Positions 60,549 to 64,000 of a stretch of DNA of 64,000 nt are shown here, in pieces. The translations under genes and the position numbers were made by a program. Source of the stretch: Chaenocephalus aceratus (taxonomy: Eukaryota > Chordata > Actinopteri > Perciformes > Channichthyidae); the NCBI GenBank assembly GCA_023974075.1, contig JAMFTG010000145.1:226001-290000 (forward strand), read 5' to 3'. Position 1 is the first letter of the stretch, and each line of letters begins with the position of its first letter. A model generated the notes under the pieces. The model saw only the letters and a list, made by a program, of their open reading frames with translations, was not told where the DNA came from and did no database searches.

Positions 60549-61095
60549 TGAGAGGAGTCCCCTCAACCAGCTGGTCCTGAGGCTCACCTCCTCTAACAGG
60601 ACAAGGCCTCAGGACAGCCCTCACACAATCTGGCCCAACCAAATCATAGCACATGTCACAGCCTCATTTCATTTCATTTCAAACCTTTATTTATACAGAT
60701 AAAATCCCATTGAGATCATTGATCTCTTTTCCAAGGGAGACCTGTTCAAGTAGTTCCACATGAAACATAAAAGCATAAACAGAACAACAAAAGGACATCA
60801 TCCAGCATCATTTACATAATTATCCACATAAACAGACAACAACAACAACAACAACACATAACAGCTGTTCCTCTCAGCTCACTCTGATTGCTCCTCTCCT
60901 TCATGTGTCTTTCTTTTCTTCCTTTCTTTCTTTTTACATTTGATACTTGAGGTTTTGTAATATATTGTTGTAAATTGTTTAATGAATGAATTGTATTTGT
61001 ATGTTTTTCTTATCATATATCCTTGACGCTTTGGCAATATTGTTCACCTGACATTCATGCCAATAAAGCATATTGAATTGAAATATTGAATTGAA
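60549..61095 (+). other. I-like LINE 3' UTR with inserted L2 tail
   Basis: 3' non-coding part of I-like LINE copy 2, interrupted by a minus-strand L2 fragment at about 60664-60870, and ending with ATGCCAATAAAGCATATTGA then TTGAATTGAG. An AAC triplet run is at 60838-60855. Confidence 0.6.
60664..60870 (-). mobile_element. L2-like LINE 3'-end fragment
   Basis: Reverse complement reads GTCTCCCTTGGAAAAGAGAT then GATCTCAATGGGAT and AATAAAGG with ATTTCAAATG-type tail units. It matches the 3' UTR of LINE 2 (21.70-21.87 kb), including the TTTTATGTTTCATGTGGAA block. It is severely 5'-truncated and lies inside the I-like LINE 3' UTR. Confidence 0.85.
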
Positions 61096-61540
61096 TTGAG
61101 AGAAAGAGAGATAGAGAGAAAGGTTTCCTTAAAGCCATCTCTTCTCATAGAGACAGGGTTCAAAGCAAGCTCTCCCTCCACCACAGAGCTCACAGATGCA
61201 GTGAAACACTAGCGGTTTAAAAGCTCCTCCATGTTTCTCATCAGAAAGTGAAATCTAAAATCTAACTCACTCTGCTTTCACCAAGAGGAGCTCATGTTGC
61301 TGAGCTGCTGTACTGTTTGCTTTGTTGCTCCTGCTTTTGGAGATCCACTTGTTTGCCCCAGCAGCAACAATACAAACAGTCTCTGAGAAAACCTCCTCAG
61401 TCTGAAGACACCGCTTTGAAACATTACAACCAGCGCTCAGTCTGTGACGGTCCAGGTAGCAGAGAGGGAGCGTCTCTTTGTCAGAGAGAGACTGACAAAG
61501 AGACACATGATGTCATACACAATGTCCCTGATGGGCTTAC
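61096..61540 (-). other. receptor intron, part adjacent to SRCR-2 donor
   Basis: Remaining intron between the LINE and the second SRCR exon. It holds a perfect 13-bp inverted repeat (61472-61504) just downstream, in the sense direction, of the donor. A short frame nearby has no domain. Confidence 0.6.
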
Positions 61541-61831
61541 CTGAGCAGGTGAGAGTCAGGGAGGAGGAAGAGGGACGTGATCCTGCTGCACACTCCCTCA
61601 GAGCAGATCCAGACTCAACACAGAGAGATCTGATCCACCACACATCTCTCCCTGAGGACTCCACTCTCCGTCCCACAGAAACAGCAGAGCCACAGTCGAG
61701 CTCTCTGCAGGCGACTCCTGCTGCCTTCAGGGTCCAGAGAGGGTAGGCCTCCACTGGTCTCCATTCTCCCAGATGTTCCACCTCCAGAGCTCCTGCACAG
61801 CGACTCTCTCCTTCTACCAGTCTGACCGGCT
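61541..61831 (-). CDS. SRCR/Ig receptor: second SRCR domain exon
   Basis: Minus-strand 291-bp exon with acceptor TCTCTGCAG (AG at 61833-61832) and donor GTAAGC (61540). Phase 1 at both ends, one whole domain per exon, as is usual for SRCR proteins. The translation is EPVRLVEGESRCAGALEVEH then LGEWRPVEAYPLWTLKAAGV, ACRELDCGSAVS, and LCVESGSALRECAAGS ... LTLTCS. It carries six cysteines. The SRCR core text VRLVEG, the C-R-E-L-D-C-G block and the terminal L-T-C are recognisable. SRCR domains bind polyanionic or microbial ligands and partner proteins. The usual W-G-T-V-C block is replaced by WRPVEAYP, so the second conserved cysteine is missing. Confidence 0.88.
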
Positions 61832-61915
61832 CTGCAGAGAAACAAGAGAGAGATCAGAGAGAGAATACAGTGAGTTAGATGAGAACAGAATGAACCAATC
61901 ACAGCTCCTCTCCAC
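61832..61915 (-). other. short receptor intron
   Basis: 84-bp GT-AG intron between the two SRCR exons (donor GTGGAG, acceptor CTCTGCAG). Confidence 0.8.
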
Positions 61916-62227
61916 CTGAGCAGGTGAGGCTAACAGCTGTGCCAGGTGAGCAGGTGCTTCTCTCTGAGGCTGAGCTACAGTCCAGGAGAGCAGACTCATG
62001 GCCTCCACACTGGAACTCTTTGGTCCCCATTGGAGCCTCCCCTTCTCCATAGAGCGCCCCCTGGAGGACTGCAGGAGCCCCACAGCCCAGCTGCCGGCAG
62101 ACCACCTGAGCATCCTGCTGGTCAAAGTCAGCCTCACACACGGAGGACCAGGACGGGTCAGACGGGTCAGAGTTCACCTCCAGTCTGCCTGAGCACAGAC
62201 CAGTCCCCCCCAGCAGCCGGACAGAGT
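61916..62227 (-). CDS. SRCR/Ig receptor: first visible SRCR domain exon
   Basis: Minus-strand 312-bp exon with acceptor TCCTCTGCAG and donor GTGGAG. Phase 1 to phase 1. The translation begins DSVRLLGGTGLCSGRLEVNS, continues SWSSVCEADFDQQDAQVVCR and QLGCGAPAVLQGALYGEG, then FQCGGHESALLDCSS, and ends VSLTCS. It has eight cysteines, i.e. a group B SRCR domain. The exon is intact and typical. The overall layout SRCR-SRCR-Ig-TM-tail matches fish membrane scavenger receptors of the DMBT1/CD163/WC1-like group; I do not assign an orthologue. Signal peptide and any further SRCR domains would lie to the right of the window or are absent. Confidence 0.92.
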
Positions 62228-63640
62228 CTGCAGAGGACAGAAGATCAGACAGAGGTCAAAGACACACCATCTAAGAGATGAAACTATATTTCAGATTCAA
62301 ACTGGACTCAGTTCCAGCATGAGTTGATGATGAACAACAGAACACATGTTGATAAGAGCACAGACTGCAGGTACCCTCACATCTCCACCTGATAGCCTCT
62401 AGCAGGTGGGCTCCATGAGTGAGCCCTTCCCCTGTGTCTTCAACAGACCCTCCTCCTCTGCAGACCCTCTGCTCCTTCTGCTCAGCTCCACCTCTGCTCT
62501 CACACACACACTTTCAAAAGGTTTCACTCTTTACTCTCACATGTGTGTTTCACACGTGTTATCTGACTGATGTGTGTAAACACGTTGTTCTTCAAACACG
62601 ACGTCATCATTGACTTCAAGCTGTTTGTATTTTGGTCTCGTGTTTTCCATGAAATGGTGAATGGTATCATTCGAGAGGAGGAGGCTCCAAACAACCCGGT
62701 GGGTTTCAGGACTCTTCATATCAGCCGTGCTCCAGGCTGCGAGGAGTGGAATGAAATGTAAAACTGCTTGTTCATTTCTTTTGGTTCACATTGATACACT
62801 TTAGGGACACAGAAAGCAGAGACCTGAATGTGGAGTGAGACGGCCCCTGCTGTGAGGATGCTGGCTCTGGCCTCTCCCCTCTCACTCTTTGTAAACTCTG
62901 AACATGGATTCTTGTGACTCTGTAAATGAGTGCTATATGTTCCTCCTTCCTCTGCGGGGTCTGCGGGACGTCCTACGTTGGGTTGGCGCCGCGCTGCGAC
63001 TATGTGAGCTGTAGGCCAATCACAACAGGCCATTTGACGCTGGCCTGTTGTGATTGGATAGAACATCTCACACAACAGAAGCCTGATCACGTCAATAAAT
63101 GATGCTTCTAATTGGATGCATTTTTTTAAAGAGAAACTTATTTTTGCTTTTATTTTATTATTTAATTATTCATTTTGATAATCAAAAATAAAAATCCGGT
63201 AAACTATATTTTCTCTCAGTCATTGTTGATGAATGAGTGGGTGGCAGGGTGGGAATTTCACGACGGCCGTGATGCCCTGTTAAAAAAAATGCAATTCACG
63301 GCCAAAGTGGCCTTTGTGCCCCTGTCAAAAGTAAAAAAAAATGTCCTGTGGTATTGGTATTTTGACTAGCAATTTAGTTAAATTGTTTCGTTTATCAACG
63401 CTACAACATAGCGTTTCGTGAGTCGGTTGTCTGTTGGGGGGAAAAGCAAACAGCTGTTTGCTGCTCGCGATGTGCTCCGCAGCAAACAGCTGTTTGCACA
63501 GCGCGAGCAGGCTCCCGTGAGCGGGAGGGCGCTCCTTCTTCACTACAGACTATCGCCACCTAACCATTAGCCAAAATGTTTTTAATACCAGCGGTAACCG
63601 GCCAAGCGCCGTGCAAAAAACAATCTTCAAATAAAAGAAA
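62228..63640. other. upstream intron or 5' region of the receptor gene
   Basis: No exon is confidently identified. The stretch includes a 17-bp perfect hairpin (63016-63057), two nearby palindromes (63445-63462 and 63482-63497) and AT-rich segments. A short minus-strand frame at 62271-62507 lacks any domain. Confidence 0.5.
63016..63057. other. perfect 17-bp inverted repeat (hairpin)
   Basis: CCAATCACAACAGGCCA, an 8-base loop, then TGGCCTGTTGTGATTGG. Each arm contains a CCAAT/ATTGG box. It may be the core of a decayed MITE or a structure-forming site. Confidence 0.85.
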
Positions 63641-63659
63641 GTCACCGGAGGAGTTAAAG

Positions 63660-63925
63660 GAGTGCCGCGTCCTAAAACCCTTTTATAATCTATCGATTAG
63701 ATTTATGATTCGAAAATTATAAAAGTAGGGTAGACATGTGGAGATTATCTGGCTGAACAAAACGTGCATTTATCAAACAGGTTTGTTTTCCACAGACCTT
63801 ATTTCCAGGTATTTTCCAAAACCCTGTGGAGAAATTCCATTGCTTTTTGTGGAGGGAACCAGCAGCTTACTTCCTGGTTTCAGGACGCGTCACTGCACCT
63901 CTCAATATGATGCCAGTATAAACAA
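63660..63925. mobile_element. second, partly deleted copy of the foldback element
   Basis: Contains AATTATAAAAGTAGGGTAGA, CATGTGGAGATTATCTGGCT, GAACAAAACG, CCACAGACCTTATTT, ATTTTCCAAAACCCTGTGGA, GAAATTCCATTGCTTTTTGT and GGACGCGTCACTGC, all matching the arms of 40840-41558 in inverse order relative to its left arm. One arm is complete. The other is reduced to GCGTCCTAAAACCC. Confidence 0.7.
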
Positions 63926-64000
63926 GGTCTTCTGTCGGCTCTGTACATCAATGCCGACCTATGCTGACAAGTAAGTGAAGAGTAGACAATACAAAGGTAT

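Larger units (their letters stand above)
52837..61095 (+). mobile_element. I-like LINE copy 2, near full length with internal minisatellites
   Basis: 5' region (52.84-53.18 kb), ORF1 with coiled coil and SGNH-hydrolase-like domain, ORF2 with endonuclease and reverse transcriptase, and a 3' end ATGCCAATAAAGCATATTGA followed by TTGAA units. The TTGAA-type tail is reminiscent of I/Nimb-clade elements in fish; the clade call is tentative. Two tandem arrays have grown inside ORF2 (56815-59392 and 59814-60047). Frameshifts and stops are present throughout. It sits in the intron between the receptor Ig and SRCR exons, opposite to the host gene. Confidence 0.75.

Overview
The window is vertebrate nuclear DNA, almost certainly from a ray-finned (teleost) fish. 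It has spliced genes with GT-AG introns and many fish-type transposons: APE-type LINEs including Rex3-like and L2-like copies, Tc1, Harbinger-like and hAT-like DNA elements, and an endogenous retrovirus. There is no bacterial-style gene organisation. Assignment below 'teleost' is not attempted.

Host genes. Only two are visible. At the left, on the plus strand, are the last three coding exons and the 3' UTR of ANAPC7, the TPR subunit of the anaphase-promoting complex (842-5.6 kb). At the right, on the minus strand, are the 3' exons of a cell-surface scavenger receptor: two SRCR domains (62.2-61.5 kb), one Ig-like domain (51.2-50.8 kb), a transmembrane exon (50.4 kb) and a cytoplasmic-tail exon with an ITIM-like tyrosine motif (44.4 kb). 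Its upstream exons lie beyond the right edge.

Between and inside them is a dense mosaic of repeats: a Helitron-like composite (6.0-8.6 kb); a degenerate LTR-element candidate (10.25-14.1 kb); two LINEs in tandem (14.8-21.9 kb), the second near full length with a 2A-like peptide motif; a long provirus (23.77-34.86 kb) with gag, pro, pol and env all recognisable but broken; a two-part dispersed repeat whose pieces flank the provirus; then a cluster of inverted-repeat DNA transposons (38.9-41.6 kb). The receptor intron between the Ig and SRCR exons holds two I-like LINEs, one of them split by a nested Rex3.

Most unusual content. (1) The intron between the transmembrane and tail exons of the receptor is almost entirely a 40-bp minisatellite (44.5-50.3 kb). 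Its repeat register begins exactly at the 5' splice site, so each unit carries a copy of a donor-like site. (2) A 35-bp minisatellite (56.8-59.4 kb) has grown out of the reverse-transcriptase coding sequence of a LINE, and the same LINE carries a second, in-frame 39-bp amplification. (3) The provirus has clearly divergent LTRs, different repeats on its two sides and no target-site duplication, which suggests recombination between two proviruses. Long open frames inside the 40-bp and 35-bp arrays are by-products of stop-free repeat units and are not proposed as genes.
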